Notes under the pieces: model-generated
Databases searched by the model: none
What the model was told of the DNA's origin: nothing
Seen by the model: the letters and a program-made list of their open reading frames with translations, nothing else
Origin: Roseburia sp.
Lineage (GTDB): Bacteria > Bacillota > Clostridia > Lachnospirales > Lachnospiraceae
NCBI GenBank assembly: GCA_017549185.1
Contig: JAFYVJ010000074.1
Span: 1-64,000 of the forward strand
DNA: 64,000 bases
Direction of reading: 5' to 3'
In this document: in pieces, positions 1 to 7,230 of the stretch
How positions within the stretch are numbered: position 1 is the first letter of the stretch
Layout of the letters: each line of letters begins with the position of its first letter
Translations under genes and position numbers: made by a program

Positions 1-113
1 TCCCCTCCTAAAAGGAGATAAGACCCCTTGAAGACTACAAGGTAGATAGGGCAGAGGTGGAAGTGCAGTAATGCATGTAGCTGACTGTTACTAATAGGTC
101 GAAGGCTTGACCA
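1..113 (+). rRNA. rrl: 23S ribosomal RNA, 3' end (partial)
   Basis: The first 113 bases match the conserved 3' end of bacterial 23S rRNA, including the AAGACCCCTTGAAGACTACA segment, the TAGCTGACTGTTACTAATAG segment and the closing GGTCGAAGGCTTGACC. The 5' part lies outside the window. The exact 3' end is set by similarity to known 23S ends. Bases 114-233 downstream carry no 5S rRNA sequence that I can recognise, only A-rich spacer before tRNA-Asn. Confidence 0.95.
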
Positions 114-233
114 AGAAAAAGGTTTGAAATTCAGTCTGTATGAAGTTTTGAAGGTACAAAGTTCGAAAGAACAGAGTATTTTCAGGAAAAAGAAACGAAG
201 TTTCTTTAACAGCTTTACGAAGTAAAGATGTTT

Positions 234-306
234 TCCTCGATAGCTCAGTCGGTAGAGCACGCGGCTGTTAACCGCGCTGTCGTAGGTTCAAGTCCTACTC
301 GGGGAG
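234..306 (+). tRNA. tRNA-Asn (GTT)
   Basis: A 73-base cloverleaf. The 7-bp acceptor stem TCCTCGA/TCGGGGA pairs with one G-U, the D arm carries AGCTCAGTCGGTAGAGC, the anticodon loop is CTGTTAA with GTT in the centre, and the T arm contains GGTTCAAGTCC. No CCA is encoded. It is the first tRNA after the 23S rRNA gene and is followed by a hairpin and T-run. Confidence 0.97.
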
Positions 307-308
307 TT

Positions 309-347
309 AAATCTTACTTAGCAATTAATACTAAGTAAGATTTTTTT
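309..347 (+). terminator. Rho-independent terminator after tRNA-Asn
   Basis: The arms ATCTTACTTAG and CTAAGTAAGAT form a perfect hairpin around a 9-base loop, followed by seven T. It closes the rRNA/tRNA-Asn transcript, although tRNA-Glu starts only 14 bases later. Confidence 0.85.
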
Positions 348-360
348 AACAAAAGAATAT

Positions 361-432
361 GGCTCCTTGGTCAAGCGGTCAAGACATCGCCCTTTCACGG
401 CGGTAACACGGGTTCGATTCCCGTAGGAGTCA
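361..432 (+). tRNA. tRNA-Glu (TTC)
   Basis: A 72-base cloverleaf. The acceptor stem GGCTCCT/AGGAGTC pairs with one G-U, the anticodon loop CTTTCAC has TTC in the centre, and the T arm contains GGTTCGATTCC. It is separated by four bases from the next tRNA, so the two are probably cotranscribed. Confidence 0.97.
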
Positions 433-436
433 TTAT

Positions 437-507
437 GGCGACATAGCCAAGTGGTAAGGCACGGGTCTGCAACACCCTTATCATCGGTTCAAATCCGATT
501 GTCGCCT
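437..507 (+). tRNA. tRNA-Cys (GCA), copy 1
   Basis: A 71-base cloverleaf with perfect acceptor stem GGCGACA/TGTCGCC, anticodon loop CTGCAAC with GCA, T arm GGTTCAAATCC and the U73 discriminator expected for Cys. It is the first of three near-identical tRNA-Cys genes (others at 27775-27845 and 28864-28934) and lies just left of the pilus locus. Confidence 0.97.
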
Positions 508-515
508 CTAAGATT

Positions 516-548
516 ACCCTCGAAAACTTAGGTTTTCGAGGGTTTTTT
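516..548 (+). terminator. Terminator after the tRNA-Glu/tRNA-Cys pair
   Basis: The arms ACCCTCGAAAAC and GTTTTCGAGGG pair around a short loop and run into TTTTTT. It isolates the tRNA transcript from the pilus locus downstream. Confidence 0.85.
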
Positions 549-615
549 GTTTTTAGATACAAAAGGAGACTGCCACTCTACTATGATTTGCTAAATAATC
601 TTTTTCAGTATATGT

Positions 616-644
616 TTGACAAGTATGGACGCAGCATATATAAA
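616..644 (+). promoter_or_regulatory. Sigma-A type promoter for the first two-component system
   Basis: TTGACA (616-621), a 17-bp spacer and TATAAA (639-644) precede the kinase gene at 685. No half-sites like those at the pilin promoters are seen here, so this promoter may be constitutive. Confidence 0.6.
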
Positions 645-684
645 TATAATAAAGATTATCTAGATTATAAAGGAGAGAAATCAA

Positions 685-2484
685 TTGAATAATAAATATA
701 TTAGACTAGTAACAATCCTATTACCAATTCTATTAGCAACAATTTGTCTTACACAAATGGTAATAAATAATAATCAATCCCATATGCCTATTCCAATAGA
801 TGTTACTTTTATAGGTGAATATAGCTATGACAGAGAAAACTGGTATCCTTATAACGAAAATAGTGATATATCAGCCCTTGAAGGAGATATTATCATAAAG
901 GGACATTTAGATACTGAAATTCCGGAAAGTGGAATGTTAAATTTTTACTGTAATCATATCGGGATAAGTATATATGTTAATGGAGAACTGTTATATATAG
1001 ATACACCATCAGAAATTAAGAATTATGGAATAGATTTAATGGCATCTATGTGTGGAAAACGCTGGGAACAGTTTAGGTGTCCGCTTATCACGACAGAAGA
1101 TGAAATCGAGATTCATTTTATTAATTATCATAGTCATGGAAATAAAACTGCATACAAAGAAGCCTTGGATTCTTTACTTATAACACCTCTAGATAGTTCG
1201 ATTCTAGAAACATATTTAGAAACATATACCAAACCATTTGAGATGTTAGGCTATGCACTTTTTATTGTAGCATTGATGCTTTTAGGAGCAGCTCTTTCTT
1301 CTATTGTGTTTAAAAGTAATATGACAAATTCTTTGTTTAAAATGGGTATTACTACATTGTTTGTAGCTGGATATATGGTATTTGATGTGATGATGACTTT
1401 TTTTACGGGTGAATTGTTAGTGGTAAAAACCTACGGCAGACAGCTGTGTCTGATGCTTGCAGTTTATTTTATGGGACTAATGATTTGCGATGCTTTAAAG
1501 GGAACATATAAAAAAATAGCGGAAATTCTAATGTGTGGTTCCTGTATCATCAATCTAAATATTATAGCTCTTGCTACTATAGGAAAAGTGTTAATATTTG
1601 ATACACTATTTTTCTGGGAATTGACACAATATATTGTTAGTATTGGAATGATTATGTTGTGTATGTTGGAACTAAAAGGAGAACAGGATTTTAGAAAAGA
1701 ATTTATAATTTATGTTGGGATAAACATTGCCTTGCTAATTGATATAGCTGGTGTAAATTATAGTATGTATTATTCTGGTATCTTTTTTAAATCTATGTAT
1801 GTGTTGATGATGATTATATTCCTTTTTTATGGAATAAAACAGGTGATTTTGAATCATCAGGCCTCTGTAAAGAATAAAAAATTAAAAGCAGAATTGGAAC
1901 AGAGTCGTATTTCGGTAATGCTTAGTCAGATTCAGCCCCACTTTTTATATAATTCATTAACTAGTGTAATGGATTTATGTGATAGAGATCCAAAGCAGGC
2001 AAAAGTAGCTATTGCAGATTTTGCAGATTATTTGAGAGGTAATTTGTATTCTTTAAAGACAGAAAATCTGATATCTTTTCGAACGGAGTTAGAACATATT
2101 GAAAAGTATTTGCGATTAGAAAAATTGCGATTTCAGGATGAACTTGAAGTGGTATATGATATTCAAACGCTAGACTTTATGCTTCCGTCATTGTCCGTAC
2201 AGCCATTGATAGAGAATGCGGTAAAACATGGTGTAGGTCAAAAGATAGGCGGTGGAACAGTCGCTATACATACCTATGAGACAGAAGAGAATTATATTAT
2301 TAGCATAGTGGATGATGGTGTTGGTTTTGTAGAGGGTGAATACGTGGATGAAAACGGTACGCATGTCGGAATAGAAAATACAAAGAGACGACTGGACATG
2401 ATGATGGGTGCTCGGTTAGAAATTGAAAGCAGAAAAGGAGAAGGTACAACTGCATGTATCCTGATTCCAAAAAGGAGTAATTAA
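685..2484 (+). CDS. LytS/YesM-type sensor histidine kinase
   Basis: A membrane sensor kinase of 599 residues that should autophosphorylate on His and pass the phosphate to the regulator encoded next. A signal anchor (about 8-27) precedes an extracytoplasmic domain (about 30-185), then about six or seven membrane helices (about 188-395), a short coiled coil, the His_kinase box QIQPHFLYNSL with His419, and an HATPase domain with the N box LIENAVKHG (near 511) and DDGVGF (near 543). The start is TTG at 685, placed 8 bases after AGGAGA. It ends two bases before the regulator gene, so the two are a coupled pair. The stimulus is unknown. Two related kinases lie at 5857 and 22722 in the same locus. 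Confidence 0.9.
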   Translation: MNNKYIRLVTILLPILLATICLTQMVINNNQSHMPIPIDVTFIGEYSYDRENWYPYNENSDISALEGDIIIKGHLDTEIPESGMLNFYCNHIGISIYVNGELLYIDTPSEIKNYGIDLMASMCGKRWEQFRCPLITTEDEIEIHFINYHSHGNKTAYKEALDSLLITPLDSSILETYLETYTKPFEMLGYALFIVALMLLGAALSSIVFKSNMTNSLFKMGITTLFVAGYMVFDVMMTFFTGELLVVKTYGRQLCLMLAVYFMGLMICDALKGTYKKIAEILMCGSCIINLNIIALATIGKVLIFDTLFFWELTQYIVSIGMIMLCMLELKGEQDFRKEFIIYVGINIALLIDIAGVNYSMYYSGIFFKSMYVLMMIIFLFYGIKQVILNHQASVKNKKLKAELEQSRISVMLSQIQPHFLYNSLTSVMDLCDRDPKQAKVAIADFADYLRGNLYSLKTENLISFRTELEHIEKYLRLEKLRFQDELEVVYDIQTLDFMLPSLSVQPLIENAVKHGVGQKIGGGTVAIHTYETEENYIISIVDDGVGFVEGEYVDENGTHVGIENTKRRLDMMMGARLEIESRKGEGTTACILIPKRSN

Positions 2485-2486
2485 GT

Positions 2487-3293
2487 ATGCATATTATTGC
2501 AACAGATGACGAACAAAGTGCATTAAATGTATTGACGGGAGCGATTAAAGAAGCAGTGCCACTAGCAACGGTGCATGGATTTCGGAATCCTCTCGAAGCA
2601 CTTGAATTTATGAAAAAGATAAAATGTGAGATTGCGTTTTTAGATATACAGATGCGTGAAATGAGTGGTATTGTATTAGCCAGGAAATTAAAAGAAATAT
2701 ACCCAAAAGTCAATATTATATTTGTAACAGGCTACTCACAATATGCAAACGAAGCATTTGCCTTGCATGCAAGTGGTTATGTATATAAGCCGGTAACAGC
2801 GGATAAAATTATAATCGAAATGGAGAATCTGCGTAATCCGGTAAAATGGAAGGAAACAGGGATTTATGTAAATACCTTTGGCAATTTTACACTCATTGTA
2901 AATGGAGAAGAAGTTTCTTTTGGCAGAGAAAAATCCAAGGAAATGCTTGCCTATTTGGTAGATAAGCAAGGAAATGCTGCTACCAGAAAAGAACTAGCAG
3001 AAGTATTGTTTGAGAGAGAAGATTATTCTAGAGCTACACAGAATTATTTATCAAAAATAGTAAAAGAGTTGATTACAGCGTTAGAAAGAGTGGGAGCGGA
3101 AAAGATGCTAAAACGAGGATTGAACAGTTATTCCGTAGATGTAGATGCATTTTTCTGTGATTTGTATGATTACGAAAAGGATAATGTTACACCTGACGAA
3201 TTGAATCGGTTTCAGGGTGAATACATGAAGCAATACAGTTGGGCAGAGGTGACACTTGCAAGATTATTTTGGGAAAAAGAGGGTAAAAGTTGA
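2487..3293 (+). CDS. Response regulator, REC plus winged-helix DNA-binding domain
   Basis: 268 residues. The receiver domain (1-120) shows the acidic pair TDDE near the start, phosphoacceptor Asp53 in FLDIQM and Lys101 in YKPV. The C-terminal half (about 128-215) is a winged helix of the OmpR/SARP type, with FGNFTLIVNGEEVSF and KSKEMLAYLVDKQG. The tail YMKQYSWAEVTLARLFW closely resembles that of the regulator at 26791 (YMSQYSWAENTLGRLL), so the two are paralogues. It is the probable partner of the kinase at 685. The lipoprotein and GGDEF genes just downstream share a promoter element (3334-3368 and 4210-4244), and I infer that this regulator binds it. Confidence 0.88.
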   Translation: MHIIATDDEQSALNVLTGAIKEAVPLATVHGFRNPLEALEFMKKIKCEIAFLDIQMREMSGIVLARKLKEIYPKVNIIFVTGYSQYANEAFALHASGYVYKPVTADKIIIEMENLRNPVKWKETGIYVNTFGNFTLIVNGEEVSFGREKSKEMLAYLVDKQGNAATRKELAEVLFEREDYSRATQNYLSKIVKELITALERVGAEKMLKRGLNSYSVDVDAFFCDLYDYEKDNVTPDELNRFQGEYMKQYSWAEVTLARLFWEKEGKS

Positions 3294-3333
3294 AAGAAGC
3301 ATATTTTAGAAAATGAACTTTTATTATTGCGTT

Positions 3334-3368
3334 TGTACTACGTTTTGTCATGTTTAAGATGGTATGAT
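3334..3368 (+). promoter_or_regulatory. Promoter with TGTNCTACRTTTTGTC element, copy 1
   Basis: TGTACTACGTTTTGTC (3334-3349) is followed 13 bases later by a -10 TATGAT (3363-3368). The same element with the same spacing lies at 4210-4244. It takes the place of a -35 box, as expected for an activator-dependent promoter. It drives the lipoprotein at 3424. Confidence 0.55.
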
Positions 3369-3423
3369 AATTTTATAGGAAAAGAGATTACAGTAAAAAA
3401 TATTAAAAAGGAGTGAAGAGGAT

Positions 3424-4143
3424 ATGAGAAAAAGAACATTATATTTCATTTCTGCTACTATAGTATGTACGTTATTGATTGGGTGTAATATAGCAAATGA
3501 GGAACAAAATAATGGTGCAGGTAAAGTAACAGAAGCAGAACTTGCAGAGGACGAAACAGTGGAAGCAGATACTAATATTGAGATAGAAACAGCAGCTATT
3601 ATTTCACCTCTTCCAAATGATATCGATATTAATCACTTGGAGAATGGTACAGTTGCGGTATCGTTAGAACAGGGAGATGCTTATGTAGATGATACAGGTG
3701 CCATGCAGATGGATGTAACGGTCTATACATATGATTTGTATGATATGATAGATATAGCCAATTTAAAAGAAGGTGACACTATCATAATAAGAGGGCAGGA
3801 TGTTAAAGTAACTTCTTTAGAGAGAACGGATATGGGATTACTTATCAATGGAGGTCTTGACGAAAATGGTTATGAATTACGTACAGACGAATCAACCGTT
3901 TGGTATGAAATAGGATATAGTGATATAAAATCTTATTATGAAGTTGGCAAAGCAACCATTCGTGTATCAGCAGATATGAACTTTTATGATAGTTCTGATT
4001 TAGATAAAGGAGAGGTAATTTACTATCCAGGTGATTTCCTGACGGATAAAGCAGGTATTATATATTATTTTGTTCCAAATAATACTAGTATTGTAATTGA
4101 AGATGGAATGATAATAGAGATGTATCGTAGATATACACCATAA
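3424..4143 (+). CDS. Lipoprotein of unknown function
   Basis: 239 residues with a short lipoprotein signal: positive MRKR, a hydrophobic stretch and the lipobox LLIGC. An acidic linker (about 30-60) follows, rich in E and A, and then a beta-rich domain without a family I recognise. It should sit on the outer face of the membrane. ATG at 3424 follows AGGAGTGAAGAGGAT. It has its own promoter and a strong terminator behind it, so it is a single-gene unit inside the locus. Its promoter element is shared with the next gene, which suggests that the two are switched on together. A role in sensing or envelope maintenance is only a guess. Confidence 0.7.
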   Translation: MRKRTLYFISATIVCTLLIGCNIANEEQNNGAGKVTEAELAEDETVEADTNIEIETAAIISPLPNDIDINHLENGTVAVSLEQGDAYVDDTGAMQMDVTVYTYDLYDMIDIANLKEGDTIIIRGQDVKVTSLERTDMGLLINGGLDENGYELRTDESTVWYEIGYSDIKSYYEVGKATIRVSADMNFYDSSDLDKGEVIYYPGDFLTDKAGIIYYFVPNNTSIVIEDGMIIEMYRRYTP

Positions 4144-4156
4144 AAGCTAAAAATAT

Positions 4157-4206
4157 AAAAGAGTCTGTTTTTGAAAAGAATTTCAAAAACAGACTCTTTT
4201 TGTTTG
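4157..4206 (+). terminator. Terminator after the lipoprotein gene
   Basis: A near-perfect 20-bp stem, AAAAGAGTCTGTTTTTGAAA and its complement, around a 4-base loop and ending in TTTT. It lies four bases upstream of the next promoter element. Confidence 0.9.
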
Positions 4207-4209
4207 GTA

Positions 4210-4244
4210 TGTCCTACATTTTGTCCCACGTAAGAAATTATAAT
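4210..4244 (+). promoter_or_regulatory. Promoter with TGTNCTACRTTTTGTC element, copy 2
   Basis: TGTCCTACATTTTGTC (4210-4225) is followed after exactly 13 bases by TATAAT (4239-4244). TAAGA also occurs in the spacer of both copies. It drives the GGDEF gene. Confidence 0.55.
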
Positions 4245-4284
4245 ATATAGAGATTATTATTTTTTGTTGATTGGAGTGCATGCG

Positions 4285-5793
4285 ATGAAAGTGCTACAGA
4301 AAAAAATATTGATACTTGTTATTAGTAGTGTATTGATTTCAGCATTAGTAGTTATAGTGATTGCATTTTCCAACTTTAATCGTATTGTGGAAAGTAATTC
4401 TGGGCAGATTATACAACTTATGTGTTCTGAGAAAAGACAGGTAATTGATGAAAAATTACTAAATATAGAGCAAGGTGTTTATACACTATACCATTTTGCA
4501 GCAAATCAGATTAATGAGGCAGATAACTTATGGCAGGATGAAGAACAGTATGAAGAACATATTAGTAGGATGAAGGCACTAATAGAGACGACTGCCAGAT
4601 ATACAGACGGTGCTGTATCTGTTTATTATCGCATAGATTCTGATATAAAGGGAGCTAAGCAAGGGGTATGGCTGGTGCAGAATGAAAATGGAGATTTTGC
4701 AGAGCATGAAATGACGGATGTTTCTTTATATGACAAAGATGATATAGAGCATGTTGGATGGTATTACATTCCGATAGCGAATGGAAAAGAAACATGGATA
4801 AATCCGTATTACAACCAAAATATGAGTGAAGAAATCATTTCATATGTGATTCCTATTATTTTAGATGACCGAGTGATTGGTGTGGTTGGTATGGATATTG
4901 CCACAAGTCTTTTATATGAGAATACGAAGAATGTTACTGTGTATAATACAGGATATGCATTTTTGATGGATAATGAAGGGAATTTTGTATATCATCCGGA
5001 GATGAAAGAAACTGTGATTACTGCAGATTTTAATAGTCAGCATACATATCTTTATGATAAAAGTTTGCTCTCAGCAGAAAAGCAGAGCGTAGAATCTTAT
5101 CGTTGGAATAATACGGATAAAAAAATGACCGCTCAAAAATTGCGTAATGGAATGATTTTTACCGTATGTGTTACAGAGCAGGAACTTAAAAGTCCTCAAC
5201 AGAAAATGTTGACAGATTCCATTTTGGTAATTGTGCTTATAATGTCGGTATTTTTTGTAGTGACGGTTTATATTACAAAAGCAATTGTAGGACTAATATA
5301 TACAGATGTAATGACGCGACTAGGAAATAAAACGGCATATACTGAGTGTATTGATGCAATATATAAGCGAATAATAAATAAAGAAAAATTCAACTTTGTA
5401 GTTGTGGTTATTGATATTAATGATTTGAAAAAAGTGAATGATACCTACGGACATGAATATGGAGATAAATTAATACAAAATGGGGCGACTATTTTGAAAA
5501 AGGTATGGGGAAGTGATTTCATGTACCGGGTAGGTGGTGACGAGTTCGTAATTATATGTTTAGGTATGGATAAAGGAAATGCCGAGAAAAAGATTGTATT
5601 ATTTGAAAAATCGATAGAAGACTATAATCGTCAAAATAATGGAAAAGAGTCGTATTTGCAAATGGCGATAGGCATGGCAACATATAATCCTGAAACAGAC
5701 AAGGAATATATGGATGTGTTCCGCAGAGCAGATAGTGCCATGTACGAGGATAAAAAGCAAAAAAAACAGCAGAGGCAGGTAAAATTAATATAA
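4285..5793 (+). CDS. Cache-domain diguanylate cyclase (GGDEF)
   Basis: A probable c-di-GMP synthase of 502 residues. A first membrane helix (about 6-28) and a second (about 307-332) enclose an extracellular Cache-type sensor, with motifs such as VGMDIATSLLYE and GYAFLMDNEGNFVYHP. The cytoplasmic part is a GGDEF domain: TRLGNKTAY, DINDLKKVNDTYGHEYGD and an intact GGDEF at 417-421. The inhibitory RxxD site normally five residues upstream is not present (WGSD instead), so product inhibition may be lost. I prefer ATG at 4285, seven bases after GGAGT, over the upstream TTG at 4264. Its place inside the pilus locus suggests that c-di-GMP links an external signal to surface attachment. Confidence 0.9.
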   Translation: MKVLQKKILILVISSVLISALVVIVIAFSNFNRIVESNSGQIIQLMCSEKRQVIDEKLLNIEQGVYTLYHFAANQINEADNLWQDEEQYEEHISRMKALIETTARYTDGAVSVYYRIDSDIKGAKQGVWLVQNENGDFAEHEMTDVSLYDKDDIEHVGWYYIPIANGKETWINPYYNQNMSEEIISYVIPIILDDRVIGVVGMDIATSLLYENTKNVTVYNTGYAFLMDNEGNFVYHPEMKETVITADFNSQHTYLYDKSLLSAEKQSVESYRWNNTDKKMTAQKLRNGMIFTVCVTEQELKSPQQKMLTDSILVIVLIMSVFFVVTVYITKAIVGLIYTDVMTRLGNKTAYTECIDAIYKRIINKEKFNFVVVVIDINDLKKVNDTYGHEYGDKLIQNGATILKKVWGSDFMYRVGGDEFVIICLGMDKGNAEKKIVLFEKSIEDYNRQNNGKESYLQMAIGMATYNPETDKEYMDVFRRADSAMYEDKKQKKQQRQVKLI

Positions 5794-5856
5794 ATATAAA
5801 TAAAGAAGTAAGTATGCACTATCTACTATGTATACTTACAAAGGAGAATACAAAAT

Positions 5857-7134
5857 ATGATGGAGAGTCAATTAATAAATATAACAGCAGAGTTGTGGGG
5901 TGCGGCATTTTGTTTAATGGCTTCTATCAGTGCGCTTTCCTATGGAAAGATTGAAAAATTCACGCAGAAATTAGTGTATTTAGAAGTTAATAATGTACTA
6001 TTGCTTGTATTCGATGTGCTGGCAAATTTTTATCACGGAGATACAAGTACAGTCGGTTATTATATGGTGCGAATTAGTAATTTTATGGTGTTTGCATTAA
6101 GTTATGCCATGATTATTACTGTTTCGGAGTATATATTCTGTTATACAGGTAAGGAGGAAAATTTCCAGAAAACCTGGAGTAAGTTAATGTGGGGAGTATT
6201 TATTACGGAGATTGTTTTATTAGTAATAAATAGTTTTAACCATATGTTTTATTACTTTGATGAACAGAATATATACCATAGAGGAACCTGGTTTGTAGGT
6301 TCTCAGGTATTAGCTGTGATTGGTGCGATTTCTTTTTTTGTATTACTTTTTCAAAATAAAGAAAAGTTTTCTAAAATACAGATTACATTATTTATAATCA
6401 GTCTGATGATACCGGCGGTTGCCATTGTAGTACAGATATTTGCATACGGACTGGCACTTTATAATTTGGCAGTTACTGTGTCAATTATGTTTCAAATTTT
6501 CTTATTCCAAATAGAAAAGAGTAACAAGCTGGTAAGGCAGGAGCAGGCATTAAACGACATGAAAACGAATATTGTGATATCACAGATTCAGCCGCATTTT
6601 TTATATAATTCGCTTACAACAATATATTACTTATGTGATAGTGATCCTCAGATTGCAAAAAGAGCAATAAAAGATTTTTCGAATTATCTTCGTCAGAATC
6701 TGGATTCGTTAAAAATCAATACTCCGATACCGTTAGAAGAAGAGTTAAAGCATGTGGAGAATTATTTAAAACTAGAAAAAATGCGTTTTAAAGAGAATTT
6801 AAGTATTATATATGATATCAAAAGTACAGATTTTACAATTCCTGCGTTATCGCTACAACCATTAGTAGAAAATGCAATAAAACATGGTATTGCTACGAAA
6901 AAAGATGGAGGAACCGTTATTATCAGCACAAGTGAAGATCCGAACCAATATATTCTAACAGTATGGGATGATGGCGTTGGATTTGATACGCATAAGAAAT
7001 GGAATGATGGTAGAAGTCATAACGGAATAGAAAATGTAAAGACACGTATTCGCAGCATGTGCAACGGAGATTTGCTGATAGAATCAAATCCGGGAGTAGA
7101 CACGCAAGTAACGATTACAATACCTAAAAAATAA
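5857..7134 (+). CDS. LytS-type sensor histidine kinase (second)
   Basis: 425 residues, with about six membrane helices in residues 10-220, a short coiled coil, then the His_kinase box SQIQPHFLYNSL with His247 and an HATPase domain (LQPLVENAIKHG, DDGVGF, HNGIENVKTRI). It lacks the large extracellular N-terminal domain of the kinase at 685. ATG at 5857 follows AAAGGAG. A short inverted repeat GTAAGTAT/ATACTTAC sits just upstream. No regulator gene is adjacent, so it may act on the regulator at 26791 at the far end of the locus, or on the one at 2487. The anchor-protein gene with its own TGTAAC promoter follows. Confidence 0.88.
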   Translation: MMESQLINITAELWGAAFCLMASISALSYGKIEKFTQKLVYLEVNNVLLLVFDVLANFYHGDTSTVGYYMVRISNFMVFALSYAMIITVSEYIFCYTGKEENFQKTWSKLMWGVFITEIVLLVINSFNHMFYYFDEQNIYHRGTWFVGSQVLAVIGAISFFVLLFQNKEKFSKIQITLFIISLMIPAVAIVVQIFAYGLALYNLAVTVSIMFQIFLFQIEKSNKLVRQEQALNDMKTNIVISQIQPHFLYNSLTTIYYLCDSDPQIAKRAIKDFSNYLRQNLDSLKINTPIPLEEELKHVENYLKLEKMRFKENLSIIYDIKSTDFTIPALSLQPLVENAIKHGIATKKDGGTVIISTSEDPNQYILTVWDDGVGFDTHKKWNDGRSHNGIENVKTRIRSMCNGDLLIESNPGVDTQVTITIPKK

Positions 7135-7158
7135 ATATATTTGCGAATAGAGAATAAC

Positions 7159-7192
7159 TGTAACGAGTTTGTAACACCTTTAGAACTATTAT
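7159..7192 (+). promoter_or_regulatory. TGTAAC direct-repeat promoter, copy 1
   Basis: Two TGTAAC half-sites (7159-7164 and 7170-7175) lie exactly 11 bp apart, so on the same helix face. The -10 TATTAT (7187-7192) follows after 11 bases. There is no -35 consensus. The same layout is found at 11177 and 18369. This is the geometry of OmpR/SARP-type activators. I infer binding by the regulator at 26791 or 2487. Confidence 0.65.
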
Positions 7193-7230
7193 ACACTTGA
7201 GATGATAGGACAATTCTAAAGGTGTTTTTT
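7173..7230 (+). terminator. Terminator-like hairpin enclosing the promoter -10
   Basis: A perfect 13-bp stem (7173-7185 with 7214-7226) ends in six T, immediately before the ATG at 7231. The -10 box of the TGTAAC promoter lies in the loop and the upstream arm overlaps the second half-site. Transcripts reading through from upstream can fold it and should stop. Transcripts starting here lack the upstream arm. The downstream arm contains the ribosome site AAAGG. A second example is at 18383-18436. Confidence 0.6.

Noticed and set aside
7173-7230. Riboswitch upstream of the anchor-protein gene
   Set aside because: There is only one simple stem with no conserved aptamer-like core, and the promoter lies in the loop, so a leader RNA starting there would not contain the structure.
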